Shown piece by piece: positions 53,802-63,850 of a DNA stretch of 64,000 nt (its first letter is position 1; each line of letters begins with the position of its first letter). The position numbers and the translations under genes are program-made. Below the pieces are notes generated by a model. It did not search any database, was not told the DNA's origin, and saw only the letters and a list, made by a program, of their open reading frames with translations. The stretch is from Clostridium brassicae (lineage in GTDB: Bacteria; Bacillota; Clostridia; Clostridiales; Clostridiaceae). The stretch lies in NCBI RefSeq assembly GCF_026738875.1, contig NZ_JAPQFJ010000007.1, positions 1-64,000 of the forward strand, read 5' to 3'.

Positions 53802-54836
53802 TTATCTAGACATTTTTGTGTTCTTCGTAACTGCCTTATTTGATTTAAATACATAAAATGTCATAAATCCATTTATAAATCCTAATCCGTAACTTAAATG
53901 TAGCATAGGGAATATAAATGGTATATATTTTATGAGTTTAAAATCATTTTTAATCAATTTAATAGATGATAGCATATCTAAACCTAAATACATAATAAGC
54001 TGTATTAGCCATAAAATCAATATAGGTTTAAAAAACAATCCTAAAATTATACCAAAAGTATTTGCAAGAACAAAAGCTGCTGGTACTAAATGTCTTATAG
54101 ATGATGTCTTGCCATGCTTCTGCATAACTCTAACTTTCCAAAATCCATATTGATAATATTGCCTCCATAGCTTTCCAAGAGAACCTCTACTATAATATTT
54201 TGATTTTACTTTAGGAGATAATAATATATTATAACCTGCTTTTACAACTCTATAATTGAGTTCATCATCCTGGTTTCTTACAAGTTCTTCATCAAATAGC
54301 CCTATTTCTTCTAATACTTTTCTCTCATAAGCTCCAAAAGCAACGGTGTCCACATACATTTCTTTCTGTGCATATCTAAATAATGCATTTCCTACACCAA
54401 ATGGTGAGCTCATAGCAAGAGAAATAGCTTTTCCTACCTCATTAGTACTAATAGTCTCAATAGGACCTCCTGAACATCCTACCCCTTCCTTTTGAAGCAA
54501 TCCCACGTTGTTTTTTACAAAGTCCTTATCTGCATAAGAGTGAGCCCCAAAAATTATTATTATATCTTTCTCACTTTTTTTTATGCCTAAATTCATTCCC
54601 TTAGGAGCAGATAATCCTTTGTTATCTAAAAGATGTATATTGTCATATTTATCCTCATACCCTTTTATTATCTCCCTTGTTCCATCATCAGACATACCAT
54701 CACAAATAAACACTTCAAATAGTTCCTTTGGATATGTTTGATTTACAAAAGAATCAAGACACTGCCCTATGTAATCTTTCTCATTTCTACAAGGAATAAC
54801 TACGGATACTGTTTCCCTACATTTACCTTCTTCCAC
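53802..54836 (-). CDS. Glycosyltransferase family 2
   Basis: GT-A glycosyltransferase of 344 residues with VSVVIPCRNE, the FICDGMSDDGT donor motif and YYRVVKAGY-like later segment; C-terminal hydrophobic helices (about 250-330) suggest membrane attachment. The start is GTG with GAGGAG about 10 nt upstream; no in-frame ATG lies close by. It follows a GT4 gene with a 20-nt gap. Confidence 0.85.
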   Translation of the reverse strand: MEEGKCRETVSVVIPCRNEKDYIGQCLDSFVNQTYPKELFEVFICDGMSDDGTREIIKGYEDKYDNIHLLDNKGLSAPKGMNLGIKKSEKDIIIIFGAHSYADKDFVKNNVGLLQKEGVGCSGGPIETISTNEVGKAISLAMSSPFGVGNALFRYAQKEMYVDTVAFGAYERKVLEEIGLFDEELVRNQDDELNYRVVKAGYNILLSPKVKSKYYSRGSLGKLWRQYYQYGFWKVRVMQKHGKTSSIRHLVPAAFVLANTFGIILGLFFKPILILWLIQLIMYLGLDMLSSIKLIKNDFKLIKYIPFIFPMLHLSYGLGFINGFMTFYVFKSNKAVTKNTKMSR

Positions 54837-54855
54837 TTATGTATCACTCCTCAAT

Positions 54856-55923
54856 CTATAATCTACTAAGATGCAAATATTCTTTTTCTACAAAAGACAT
54901 GTTATCTTCCCAAAGAGCTTTTTTAATTATAGTCTCTCTATTGATGTTTTCTGCTTTGCCTTTTAACTTATCGTCTTCCATAGCCATCTTAATAGCATTA
55001 TATAACTCTTCTTCATTTATATTTTTTAGTACTAATCCATTTGTTTTATCTTCTATCCATTGCCTATTAGCAGGTAAATCAGATACTATTGATAGTACCC
55101 CACATGCCATAGCTTCTAATAAAGTAACTGAAGTAGAATCTGAATTTAATATGGATATAAATATTTGAGATGAAGTCAGTAAATTTAAAAGTTCTTGTCT
55201 TGAAACAAACCCTCTTATTTCTACTTTGTCTTCTATTTCAAGTTCTTTTATCAAATTTTTTATATTATCCATCTCTGGACCATCATTAGTAATAATGAGC
55301 TTCATTTTTTTATTTTCTTCACTTTTTACTAATTTTGCAAAAGCTTTAACTATTATGTCTATATTCGAATTTTTATTAACCGTTCTTAAACTTAATATTT
55401 TAAATTCATCCTCTTTTTCTTCTCTATCTAAAAAGCATAGTTCTCGCTCAACCCCCATAGGTACAGTAATAGTTTTTGTATTGGTTAATTTTCTAATTTC
55501 ATCTGACATAAATTCTGAATCAGAAGTAACAATTTTTGCTTTGTTTAATGCAAACTTAGTTATCCATCTGTAAACTGCATTTCTCTTAGGCGCTACAAGT
55601 ATATCACTTCCCCAAGCAGAAATTGCTAGATTTTTAAATCCTGTAAGTGCCCCTATAAATCCATAACTTGTTACATAGTGGGCATTTACTATATAAGGAT
55701 TTATTTCCTTTATGATTTTTTTTATTTCTCCTGATTTTAATATGTATCGCCAATTACCACCATCTTGATTTATATCAAACTTCCCTACTTTATGTACAAT
55801 AATATCATCAAGATCTGTATTAGAAAAAGTAATCAAATGTACCTCATGACCTCTATCTCTGAAAAAATAAAGCCATCTTTTTATATGAATACTATTTCCA
55901 TCTCCTAAAAAACAGACTCTCAT
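54856..55923 (-). CDS. Glycosyltransferase family 4
   Basis: A 355-residue GT-B enzyme: MRVCFLGDGNSIHIKRW start, AISAWGSDILVAPKRN, ESDDVELRGFVS-like and LLEAMACGVLSIVSDLPANRQ near the C-terminus, the GT4 donor-binding pattern. GAGGTAG precedes the ATG. It lies between two other glycosyltransferase genes; sugar and linkage unknown. Confidence 0.85.
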   Translation of the reverse strand: MRVCFLGDGNSIHIKRWLYFFRDRGHEVHLITFSNTDLDDIIVHKVGKFDINQDGGNWRYILKSGEIKKIIKEINPYIVNAHYVTSYGFIGALTGFKNLAISAWGSDILVAPKRNAVYRWITKFALNKAKIVTSDSEFMSDEIRKLTNTKTITVPMGVERELCFLDREEKEDEFKILSLRTVNKNSNIDIIVKAFAKLVKSEENKKMKLIITNDGPEMDNIKNLIKELEIEDKVEIRGFVSRQELLNLLTSSQIFISILNSDSTSVTLLEAMACGVLSIVSDLPANRQWIEDKTNGLVLKNINEEELYNAIKMAMEDDKLKGKAENINRETIIKKALWEDNMSFVEKEYLHLSRL

Positions 55924-55949
55924 CTTTATCTACCTCAATTTAAATTTTT

Positions 55950-57317
55950 TTATTCTAAACTATTTATAACTTCTATTAGTTGTTTAGTTAAGTTTTCCCT
56001 ACTATATTTATGTATTTCCTCCCAATTAGGTTCTATTGAACCATCTTCTTTGTTCCATACATAATAAGCTTTATATATACTATCTTCAATCTCATCTATT
56101 TTAGATGGATATGCCACAAAACCTGTATTTGTACTTATAACCAAGTTCCTTGCTACTCCATCTGGTACCAATGCAATAATAGGCTTTCCTGCTCTTATAT
56201 ATTCAAATATTTTTCCTGTATAAATACCTTCAGTACCTTTTCCTTCATGAATAAACAAAAGTAATGCATCTGATTTTGACATTTCTCTTAAACTTTCTTC
56301 GTGAGGAACATAATTCTTACATTCTACCATTCCAGGGTATTTATTCTCATAGTAATCTACTATCTTTTTATGTTCACTTCCTATTTCTCCTAAAAATTTA
56401 AATTTTACTTTCTGTGCAGGTATCTTATTTGAATTTATTAAATTCTCTACTGCAGCAAAAATTTTTTCAGGAGTCCTTTTTTCTCCATATAAAGATCCGT
56501 TATGTAAAATAACAAATTCGTCTTTTTTATCATTATCTTCTAAAGAAAAGTTACAAAAATCATTTTCATCATATCCATTAGTTATAATATAAAATTTATC
56601 CTTTTCTTCATCCTTATATCTATTTATAAAATCACGTACTATAGGTTCACTTACACTTATAACTTTGTCTGCATTCTTTATTATTTTAGATTCTAGCTTT
56701 TCATGACGCTTTTTTGTTAATGGTCCATAATCCACAAAGGCATTAGAAACCCATGGATCTCTAAAATCTGCTATCCACTTTATTTTAAATTCTTGTGAAA
56801 GCTCATACCCTATTAAATGAGATGTATATGGAGAAGAAGTTGAAAATATTAAATCTATATTTTTTTCCTTAATTATTTTTCTACCTTCTTTTAATGCGTA
56901 TTCAATCCATCCCTTTTTATCATCAGGAGCATATATAAAATTGTACATATTAAAAAAAGATTTTTTAACTACATTTTTTATGTTATTCTTAATTTTCCTT
57001 TTAAAAGAATTAGTCTCTATAACTTCACTTGTCGTGTTTTCTTTATTTTCCACTTCATTGCTAATCTTCTTATTTTTTAAAGCTAAAAGATTATTTAAAA
57101 TATTAGTTTCTTTTATATCAGTTCTATAAACACTTATTTCAGAATAAATATCTTTATTTAAAGAATCATCCTTAAGTCCACTTGCATCTTTAACCACCGT
57201 TAGCACATTTACATTATATCCAAATTTACTGAGATAATTAGCAAATTTAGCTGTCCTTTGAACTCCCGCTCCTCCTTTTGGTGGATAATAATAGGCTACT
57301 ATTAATATGTTTTTCAT
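55950..57317 (-). CDS. Glycosyltransferase family 4, long form
   Basis: A 455-residue GT-B enzyme with YYYPPKGGAGVQRTAKF near the start, a basic insertion with a short amphipathic helix (about 100-140) that may touch the membrane, IADFRDPWVSN, ILHNGSLYGEKRTP and the C-terminal KIFEYIRAGKPIIALVPDG motif. GGGGGA precedes the ATG. Such proteins often act late in capsule or exopolysaccharide chains. Confidence 0.85.
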   Translation of the reverse strand: MKNILIVAYYYPPKGGAGVQRTAKFANYLSKFGYNVNVLTVVKDASGLKDDSLNKDIYSEISVYRTDIKETNILNNLLALKNKKISNEVENKENTTSEVIETNSFKRKIKNNIKNVVKKSFFNMYNFIYAPDDKKGWIEYALKEGRKIIKEKNIDLIFSTSSPYTSHLIGYELSQEFKIKWIADFRDPWVSNAFVDYGPLTKKRHEKLESKIIKNADKVISVSEPIVRDFINRYKDEEKDKFYIITNGYDENDFCNFSLEDNDKKDEFVILHNGSLYGEKRTPEKIFAAVENLINSNKIPAQKVKFKFLGEIGSEHKKIVDYYENKYPGMVECKNYVPHEESLREMSKSDALLLFIHEGKGTEGIYTGKIFEYIRAGKPIIALVPDGVARNLVISTNTGFVAYPSKIDEIEDSIYKAYYVWNKEDGSIEPNWEEIHKYSRENLTKQLIEVINSLE

Positions 57318-57388
57318 TTATATTCCCCCATACATTTGGCTATAGTTTATAATTATTCTTTAAACTATAACTATATAGAATATAACAT

Positions 57389-57482
57389 AATTGCTCCATA
57401 ATTCAATAAGTAAAATAAATATAGAGTAACTAGTTGAATTTATAATTGTTTTTATTTTACTAAAATCAATTATAGAGCAATA
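57389..57482. repeat. Palindromic element between the GT4 and wecB genes
   Basis: Left arm (57389-57419, attgctccataattc...taaaataaa) and right arm (57450-57482) are about 30-bp imperfect inverted repeats around a short loop. The gap of 204 bp contains no coding frame. Size and shape are MITE-like; no second copy was noticed. Confidence 0.5.
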
Positions 57483-57521
57483 TAATACTATTTAGCAATA
57501 ATTTATATATAAGGTTATTAA

Positions 57522-58571
57522 TCAAAATAACTCACTAATTATCTTTTGCACGGCATTTCCATCACCAAAATACTCTTTTCTAACTTGTTTAGGCTCAAAA
57601 TCTAAAATACATTTCTTTATTTTATCTTTGTCTGCTCCGACAATAATATTCCATCCATTTTCTACTGTTTCTACCCATTCTGTTTCACTTCTTAAAGTAA
57701 TACAAGGTTTCCCTAAAAAAAACGCTTCTTTTTGAACTCCACCACTATCTGTAACTATTTTCTTGCTATTATCTTCTAACATAATCATATCTAAATATCC
57801 TAACGGTTCAATTATCTTTATATTGTCTTCTAATATAATGTTATATTTTTTTATATATTTTTTGGTTCTTGGGTGTAATGGAAGAATTATATTTTGTCCA
57901 CTTTCATTCAAGCCTTTAAATATATTTTTTAATTTTTCTACACTATTTGTATTTTCTGCCCTGTGTATTGTAGCAAGGATATAATTTTCTCTTTTTAAGA
58001 AATACTTTTGTAGAACTCTGCTCTTGTCTTTTGCTAAATCTTTAAAATAAAGTACCGCATCAAACATTACATCACCTACATTAAATACATTTTCTTTTAT
58101 ACCTTCATTAAATAAATTTTTTACAGCTGTATCTGTAGGCGCGAAAACATATTTTGATATATGATCTGTCAATATCCTATTCTGTTCTTCTGGCATAGAC
58201 TTATTAAAACTTCTAAGTCCTGATTCTATATGAACTACAGGTATAAGAAGTTTACTTGCGGCTAAGGCCCCTGCAAGAGTTGAATTGGTGTCTCCATATA
58301 CTAATACATAATCTGGCTTTTCATTTAACAATATATTTTCAATTTTTTCAAGCATTCTTCCTGTTTGAGTCCCATGACTACCAGAACCTATATTTAAATT
58401 ATAATCTGGTAAAGGTATATTTAATTCTTGAAAAAATATTTTTGACATATTGTCATCATAATGTTGACCTGTATGCACTATAATCTCTATACATTTTTCT
58501 CTTATTTTTCTAGAAACAGTAGCTGCCTTTATAAACTGTGGTCTTGCTCCTATAACAGTAACTATTTTCAT
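57522..58571 (-). CDS. wecB: UDP-N-acetylglucosamine 2-epimerase
   Basis: Converts UDP-GlcNAc to UDP-ManNAc, the usual donor for GT26 enzymes. VIGARPQFIKAATV, HTGQHYDDNMS, YGDTNSTLAGALAASK, HIESGLRSF, HRAENT and TDSGGVQKEAFFLGKPC are all present; 349 residues. No clear ribosome binding site precedes the ATG (AAGGTAG is about 15 nt away). Upstream sits a family-1 repeat, which could have displaced the original leader. Confidence 0.95.
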   Translation of the reverse strand: MKIVTVIGARPQFIKAATVSRKIREKCIEIIVHTGQHYDDNMSKIFFQELNIPLPDYNLNIGSGSHGTQTGRMLEKIENILLNEKPDYVLVYGDTNSTLAGALAASKLLIPVVHIESGLRSFNKSMPEEQNRILTDHISKYVFAPTDTAVKNLFNEGIKENVFNVGDVMFDAVLYFKDLAKDKSRVLQKYFLKRENYILATIHRAENTNSVEKLKNIFKGLNESGQNIILPLHPRTKKYIKKYNIILEDNIKIIEPLGYLDMIMLEDNSKKIVTDSGGVQKEAFFLGKPCITLRSETEWVETVENGWNIIVGADKDKIKKCILDFEPKQVRKEYFGDGNAVQKIISELF

Positions 58572-58599
58572 AATACTACAACATCTACCTTCTTAAATA

Positions 58600-58733
58600 A
58601 TCTATCTGAGTCTAACCGTTTTAATACTCCTATATTCTTTAAAGTAGGAGTAAAGAATGTTATGACTCTGGATAACGGTTTCTAAATTTCAACTAAAGTA
58701 AAAGCTTCACCTGAAACCAAAAACCTTATTTAT
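58600..58733 (+). repeat. Structured repeat family 1, unit D1
   Basis: A diverged single unit. The left block is decayed (tgagtctaaccgttttaata), while the distal stem actccta/taggagt, the right block gactctggataacgg and the tail are clear. It lies 28 bp upstream of the wecB start codon. Confidence 0.7.
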
Positions 58734-58855
58734 GTAGAAGTGCTTAGTTTAGCCACTGTATTCTTCATTATAATATTTTATATTATACATACTATAAATA
58801 ATAATCTAATTCTTACAAATTAAACATATAATTTAGAATCATTATTCTGTATAAT

Positions 58856-58912
58856 GAACTCTAGGCTTCAGCAGAAGTTTAAAACTCCATCTGAAGCCAA
58901 GGATTCTATTTG
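58856..58912 (+). repeat. Remnant of structured repeat family 1 (tail only)
   Basis: Contains aaaactccatctgaagccaa and ggattct, matching the tail hairpin of unit B2. The main hairpin is absent. Downstream of the second ligase-like gene. Confidence 0.55.
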
Positions 58913-58991
58913 TATGTTATATTATACTATATTCTATTTATTTCCTAAATGTCACCTTTAAATAACTAATTTTTTAAATATACTAGATCAT

Positions 58992-60464
58992 TTACTTATA
59001 TTCCTTAGTGGTTTTAATCATAATTGTATAAGTCATAACAAATACAAATGCTGGTACAATACTCACAGGATATGTTGAAGTCATAAATGCCTGGCCTGTT
59101 ATATTTCCATAAGCAAATAATGCAGATATACCTATTAGAGAAGGATATAGAACCCCCATAGTTTTCTTGTATTTCCATCCATGTATTAGACTTTTGAAGA
59201 ATGGGAAAAGACATGCAATAAAGAATATTACTGTAAATATTACTCCCATCTCAGTAGCCACATTCAAAACTATATTATGTGCATCTATATACATCCTTGT
59301 AGGCTTTCCACCATAATCAAGATAATTATTCTTAAATTGCCCTGGACCAACTCCAAAATAAGGATTATCCCCTATCATCCTAAAAGCAACAATCCATATA
59401 GGTCTTCTACTCTTTGTTTGGTCTAATACTTGTTTTAGGAATCCTGGTCCTTGTACCACTCCACCAATTCCTTCGACTTCTATCTCTTGTCTTATTTCAT
59501 TAAGTTCCCACCTGTGCATAATATTGTATCCAAGCCCACTAAATATAATAGCTGCAACTAACAAATATTTTATAAAGTTTTTTCTATCCAATATTATTGT
59601 TAAGAAGAAACATATAAACACTGCTACTAATATACCTCTCGACATTTGAGTACATAAATTTACAGTTTCTATTATTAGTAAAAGTTTAAATATTTTATTA
59701 TATTTTGGACATATATCTTTATTAATTGCAAATAATAATATAAATGGTAAAACGATGATAGTATATCCAAGCATAAAATTACTTCCTAAAACTCCATATA
59801 AGTGTTGGTTTTTACCTTGAAATATAATAGTATAAAGAGCAACTATTATATCTGGAATTGAAGATAACGCTACCCCACCACATAAATAAGCTATAATATC
59901 TTTTACAAATTCTTTATCTGTATCTTTGTAGCTTAAAATTAGTAAACTTATCACAGCCATAGATACTAAAGAAACTCCCATCATATTTAGTGATTCAAGC
60001 TTATGTATACTAAGCATAGCAGATATAAAAGATAATACTATAAGCACTAAATACACTAATACAACCTTTTTATATCTTCCATTTTTTAATGATATTTTTG
60101 AAAAATCTAATTTATTATTCTGAAAAGCTTTATAAGCGTTTATTATGAATATTAAAAAATATAACCAATACATACTAGTACCTATCCATGTCATCTTCAA
60201 CCTAAAAAATATATAAAGTATCAATGGTATTAATGGTACAGAGAGTATATACATCTTTATAGTCGTTTCAAAATTTTTAAAACATAAAATTATACTACAT
60301 ATAATAAACAGTGTAACAAATATAGTACTGGCAAACATAAAAACATTTGATCTACCTATTTTTATAAAAATAGCTACCTCACATAATATGTATAGACTTA
60401 ATATAATGTACATGTATTTTTTTAAATAACTAAGATATTCTTTACATTCATTTGTAAAACTCAT
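58992..60464 (-). CDS. O-antigen ligase/polymerase family protein
   Basis: A 490-residue polytopic membrane protein with about 12 TM segments and a loop containing GDNPYFGVGPGQFKN, the Wzy_C motif. A second copy of the family in this locus: one may polymerise and the other ligate, which is inference. GGAGG precedes the ATG, which overlaps the preceding stop (ATGA). Repeats lie downstream. Confidence 0.85.
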   Translation of the reverse strand: MSFTNECKEYLSYLKKYMYIILSLYILCEVAIFIKIGRSNVFMFASTIFVTLFIICSIILCFKNFETTIKMYILSVPLIPLILYIFFRLKMTWIGTSMYWLYFLIFIINAYKAFQNNKLDFSKISLKNGRYKKVVLVYLVLIVLSFISAMLSIHKLESLNMMGVSLVSMAVISLLILSYKDTDKEFVKDIIAYLCGGVALSSIPDIIVALYTIIFQGKNQHLYGVLGSNFMLGYTIIVLPFILLFAINKDICPKYNKIFKLLLIIETVNLCTQMSRGILVAVFICFFLTIILDRKNFIKYLLVAAIIFSGLGYNIMHRWELNEIRQEIEVEGIGGVVQGPGFLKQVLDQTKSRRPIWIVAFRMIGDNPYFGVGPGQFKNNYLDYGGKPTRMYIDAHNIVLNVATEMGVIFTVIFFIACLFPFFKSLIHGWKYKKTMGVLYPSLIGISALFAYGNITGQAFMTSTYPVSIVPAFVFVMTYTIMIKTTKEYK

Positions 60465-62254
60465 ATTTTACCTCCAAGTTGGTTTTTGGTTAAGTTAATC
60501 ATAGTTGAAGTAATTCTTTCAGTAACCTTTCCATCAACTTTATAAAAATTGTTTTGCATGTACTGATTAAATTTCTCATCAAATTTATAACTATGTATAT
60601 TATCTAAATAGTTTTTTAATTCATTTTCATTTTCTATTCCAATAGATAACCCATCTTTTATAAATCCCCCTGCATCGTTATATTTAGGAAGCTTTATACA
60701 TATAGATGGTTTATTCAAAAGAGCCCCTTCCACAACAACAGTTGAATGCACACTTACAACAACATCGCACCAAGCCAGAAGTTCATACAAATCTCCATCT
60801 TTTACTATTTTAATATTTTTTATTTCTTTTTCTTCTACCTTACTTTTGTATATATCATAATATTGATCTGCTGGATGCAATTTAACTATAACTTCATAGT
60901 CTTTTTCCATTAAATTTATAGCATCAAATAGAATATCTGTTGCTGGCATTAATAAATCTTTAAAATATTGAGTTGCATACAATATTTTAACCTTGTTATT
61001 ATCATTTGCCTTATGCTTTAAATAATTCATTAAAAAATCCGTTCTAAGCTGTCCAACTGGTTCTACCTTATTTCTATTGTATATATTTGAGTTGTTTTTA
61101 AGCATATTTTTATATCGTTCTCCCCATACAAAAGAACATTTAGGTATTATATTATTATACTTAGTATTAATTATATAAGCTGGAGATACTTCATTTATAA
61201 TGCCATGTTGAATTGCAAAAGTATCTATATTTTGCCTGTTACCAGCAGTTATAAAACATCTAGGTCTATCTCCTTCATCCGTAAGAATACACTTTTTTAT
61301 TTTATGCTTTTTAATAAATCTTTCGGCACATAATATCTCTATTAAATCAGACATATACTTACTTTCTAAATTATTAAAAGCATATTTTAGCATTACTTCT
61401 TTAAGATCATACCCTTCATAAATCCAATTTATATTTTCAAAATTAGATAAATTGTTTTTTATTAAATTAGTACGAACTAATTTTTTACCTTTTAATTTTT
61501 TGTAAATCATAAAAAATTCAAAAGGAACATAATCTTCCTTGTAAAGTAGACCTTTATCTAACATATCCAAATTAAATATACACTGCATATTAAATACATT
61601 AAAATCTTCTTTTAACTCATTTACTACAGAGCCTATTTGAGTGTCAACAAACTTTTCTTCATTGTTCACTTTTAATAAATTTAGATTCATTACATTAGAT
61701 ATAACTAAAACATTGTCTTTACTAGAAAAGTTAAATTTAAACTTAATATAACTTTTTATTCCTCTTAAGGTTCTTAGTAACATTTTAAATTTTTTATCTT
61801 TTACAGATTTAGAAACTGTGTTAACAACACTTTCTCCTAAAACTTTATGACATTTTAAATGAAAAACATGATTGCATACATCTAAGAATATATTATCATC
61901 GCTTTCTACTTCTACATCATCCCGAATATTTTGAACAATATTTTTTACTATAAAAAAGCATGAAAGTATTTGTTTAAAATTCAAATAAATCGTTGGCCGT
62001 TCAAAGTAATACAAAGGTATATTATCATACACGTAAAATTCTTCCAGAAAGCTATCTTTTACTTTCATATTTTCTATATTACAAAACCATGTAAATGCTT
62101 TTTCATCTATATTTATATTTTTAACATATTCATATATATCTTTTTTTATATAGTCCTGCATTACCTCTTGATTTTTTGTATGATTCTGCTCAAACCTTTG
62201 ATTCTTTTCAAATATTAAACTTTTTTCTTCCCTAGTGTATACAATCTTAACCAT
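60461..62254 (-). CDS. GT-B transferase resembling CDP-glycerol/capsule transferases
   Basis: A 597-residue soluble protein. The C-terminal half has the pattern of CDP-glycerol glycerophosphotransferases and related GT-B enzymes: FAIQHGIINE, VIVKLHPAD, and VVSVHSTVVVEGALLNKPS. The N-terminal half is unlike known domains and rich in Lys and Asn. It may add a polymer unit or phospho-polyol to the lipid-linked glycan; donor unknown. GGAGAAACAC precedes the ATG. Overlaps the ligase gene by four bases. Confidence 0.7.
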   Translation of the reverse strand: MVKIVYTREEKSLIFEKNQRFEQNHTKNQEVMQDYIKKDIYEYVKNINIDEKAFTWFCNIENMKVKDSFLEEFYVYDNIPLYYFERPTIYLNFKQILSCFFIVKNIVQNIRDDVEVESDDNIFLDVCNHVFHLKCHKVLGESVVNTVSKSVKDKKFKMLLRTLRGIKSYIKFKFNFSSKDNVLVISNVMNLNLLKVNNEEKFVDTQIGSVVNELKEDFNVFNMQCIFNLDMLDKGLLYKEDYVPFEFFMIYKKLKGKKLVRTNLIKNNLSNFENINWIYEGYDLKEVMLKYAFNNLESKYMSDLIEILCAERFIKKHKIKKCILTDEGDRPRCFITAGNRQNIDTFAIQHGIINEVSPAYIINTKYNNIIPKCSFVWGERYKNMLKNNSNIYNRNKVEPVGQLRTDFLMNYLKHKANDNNKVKILYATQYFKDLLMPATDILFDAINLMEKDYEVIVKLHPADQYYDIYKSKVEEKEIKNIKIVKDGDLYELLAWCDVVVSVHSTVVVEGALLNKPSICIKLPKYNDAGGFIKDGLSIGIENENELKNYLDNIHSYKFDEKFNQYMQNNFYKVDGKVTERITSTMINLTKNQLGGKI

Positions 62255-62350
62255 GTGTTTCTCCTATTTTATAAATTTAAATAATTTGTGTAAAAAGATC
62301 ACACTTTTATTAATTTTTAAAATCTATAATCAATATATTTAAAGTGAAAT

Positions 62351-63772
62351 CTATGACTTAAATTTAATTTTTAGTTTTTTCTGTATAATATAAGCTAATA
62401 CAAACATAACTAAAAGCACACATCCATATCTCATTAGCCAATTATCTTTAATTATATAAAATACATATCCTGATATAGATACAAAAATTGTAGAATAAAT
62501 AAAATATTTTAATTCAAATATCTTATTTTCTGAAATCTTAGCAGCTATGACATAATGGAATATAAAAAGTGCTACATATGAGACTAATGTTGTCCATGCT
62601 GCTGCTCCATATCCATATTTACGAATAAAAATAACATTTAAAAATATGTTTAAAAACCCTGCTCCAAAAGTTCCTATAGATATTAAATGTGTTTTCTTAG
62701 CGTAAAATTCTAAATTTGATGGCAAACTGTATAAAAATACAAAGAAATACCCTGCCATAACAACCGGAACTAAATCAAGTCCCACCCAGAAATCTTTTGA
62801 TCCCATTAATTTACCTACTTCTGGAGAAACAAATATCAAGACAAAGGTTATCAAAGAAAATATTCCTATGTAATACTTGCATTTTTCTCTTATATCTTCA
62901 TATTTATTTTGTTTCATACTTTCAAAAAAATAAGGAACCCAAGCTTTATTTAAGGCAGTCCACACTACACTTAAAATCATACCTATACTGTATGCAAAAC
63001 TGTATATTCCAGTAGCACTACTTCCAACCATTTTCTGTATCATTATTCTATCAAATTGCGATAAAATAATTCCTGATAAACTATGTGGAATTAATGGAAG
63101 TGATATTGCTAAAGCATATTTCCAATATTCTTTTTTTACAGAAAATTTTCCTTTTCTTATTATTGAAAAATATAAAACTATACCGTATATTAATGTAATT
63201 AAGGCGCCTGCAATTATCCTTCCCATATGTCTATTTACAGTCATATAAGATATAAATACAATAGATAAAATTACATTTAACAAGGTACTAGTAATAGATA
63301 CAAATAAGTATTTTTTATATTTATATTCTATTGTAAATTTAGTGTTACAAAAATCAATTATAAAAGCACAAAAGCTTTGAAGAATCAAAAGCTTAACTAA
63401 TGTTGGAGTTAACTCTATAATATTTGAAATAAAATTTTGAAATATTAGTGTTAGTGCAATAAACACCCCAAAACATAAAGTTGAAAGAAGCATTATAGAC
63501 GATAAAAAATCATCATATTTTTCTTCAAAATCGTACTTCCCTCTTGATACACTTGCTACAAGTCCTAAACTTACAATTGACGTAAATACAGCAAGCCAAG
63601 TGGTATATGTATTAATTATACCAAATTCTTCTGTAGTAAGTTTAAGTACTTTGAGGAAAATAGGCACAGTAAAAAATGAAACTCCCTGAAGGAATAAATT
63701 TCCTATGGTATACCATATACCACCCTTTATTAGTTTACTTTTACTAAGCTTTTGTGTAATTGCTTTTATCAT
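62351..63772 (-). CDS. Wzx-type polysaccharide flippase
   Basis: A 473-residue MOP-superfamily membrane protein with about 14 TM segments and the polysaccharide-synthesis protein pattern (KGGIWYTIGNLFLQGVSFF near residue 16; FDRIMIQKMVGSSATGIYSF near 240). Flips undecaprenyl-linked repeat units across the membrane. AGAGG precedes the ATG. Its presence with two Wzy/WaaL-like proteins points to a Wzx/Wzy-type pathway. Confidence 0.9.
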   Translation of the reverse strand: MIKAITQKLSKSKLIKGGIWYTIGNLFLQGVSFFTVPIFLKVLKLTTEEFGIINTYTTWLAVFTSIVSLGLVASVSRGKYDFEEKYDDFLSSIMLLSTLCFGVFIALTLIFQNFISNIIELTPTLVKLLILQSFCAFIIDFCNTKFTIEYKYKKYLFVSITSTLLNVILSIVFISYMTVNRHMGRIIAGALITLIYGIVLYFSIIRKGKFSVKKEYWKYALAISLPLIPHSLSGIILSQFDRIMIQKMVGSSATGIYSFAYSIGMILSVVWTALNKAWVPYFFESMKQNKYEDIREKCKYYIGIFSLITFVLIFVSPEVGKLMGSKDFWVGLDLVPVVMAGYFFVFLYSLPSNLEFYAKKTHLISIGTFGAGFLNIFLNVIFIRKYGYGAAAWTTLVSYVALFIFHYVIAAKISENKIFELKYFIYSTIFVSISGYVFYIIKDNWLMRYGCVLLVMFVLAYIIQKKLKIKFKS

Positions 63773-63850
63773 AAAAAAACCTCTACATTCTATTTACTAT
63801 ATTTCTTTATATTCAAATAAAAAAGATTTATAATATACAAAAACAACACT

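Noticed and set aside
62255-62350. Hairpin or promoter between the flippase and the GT-B transferase genes
   Set aside because: Only AT-rich sequence with no stable stem or good hexamers.
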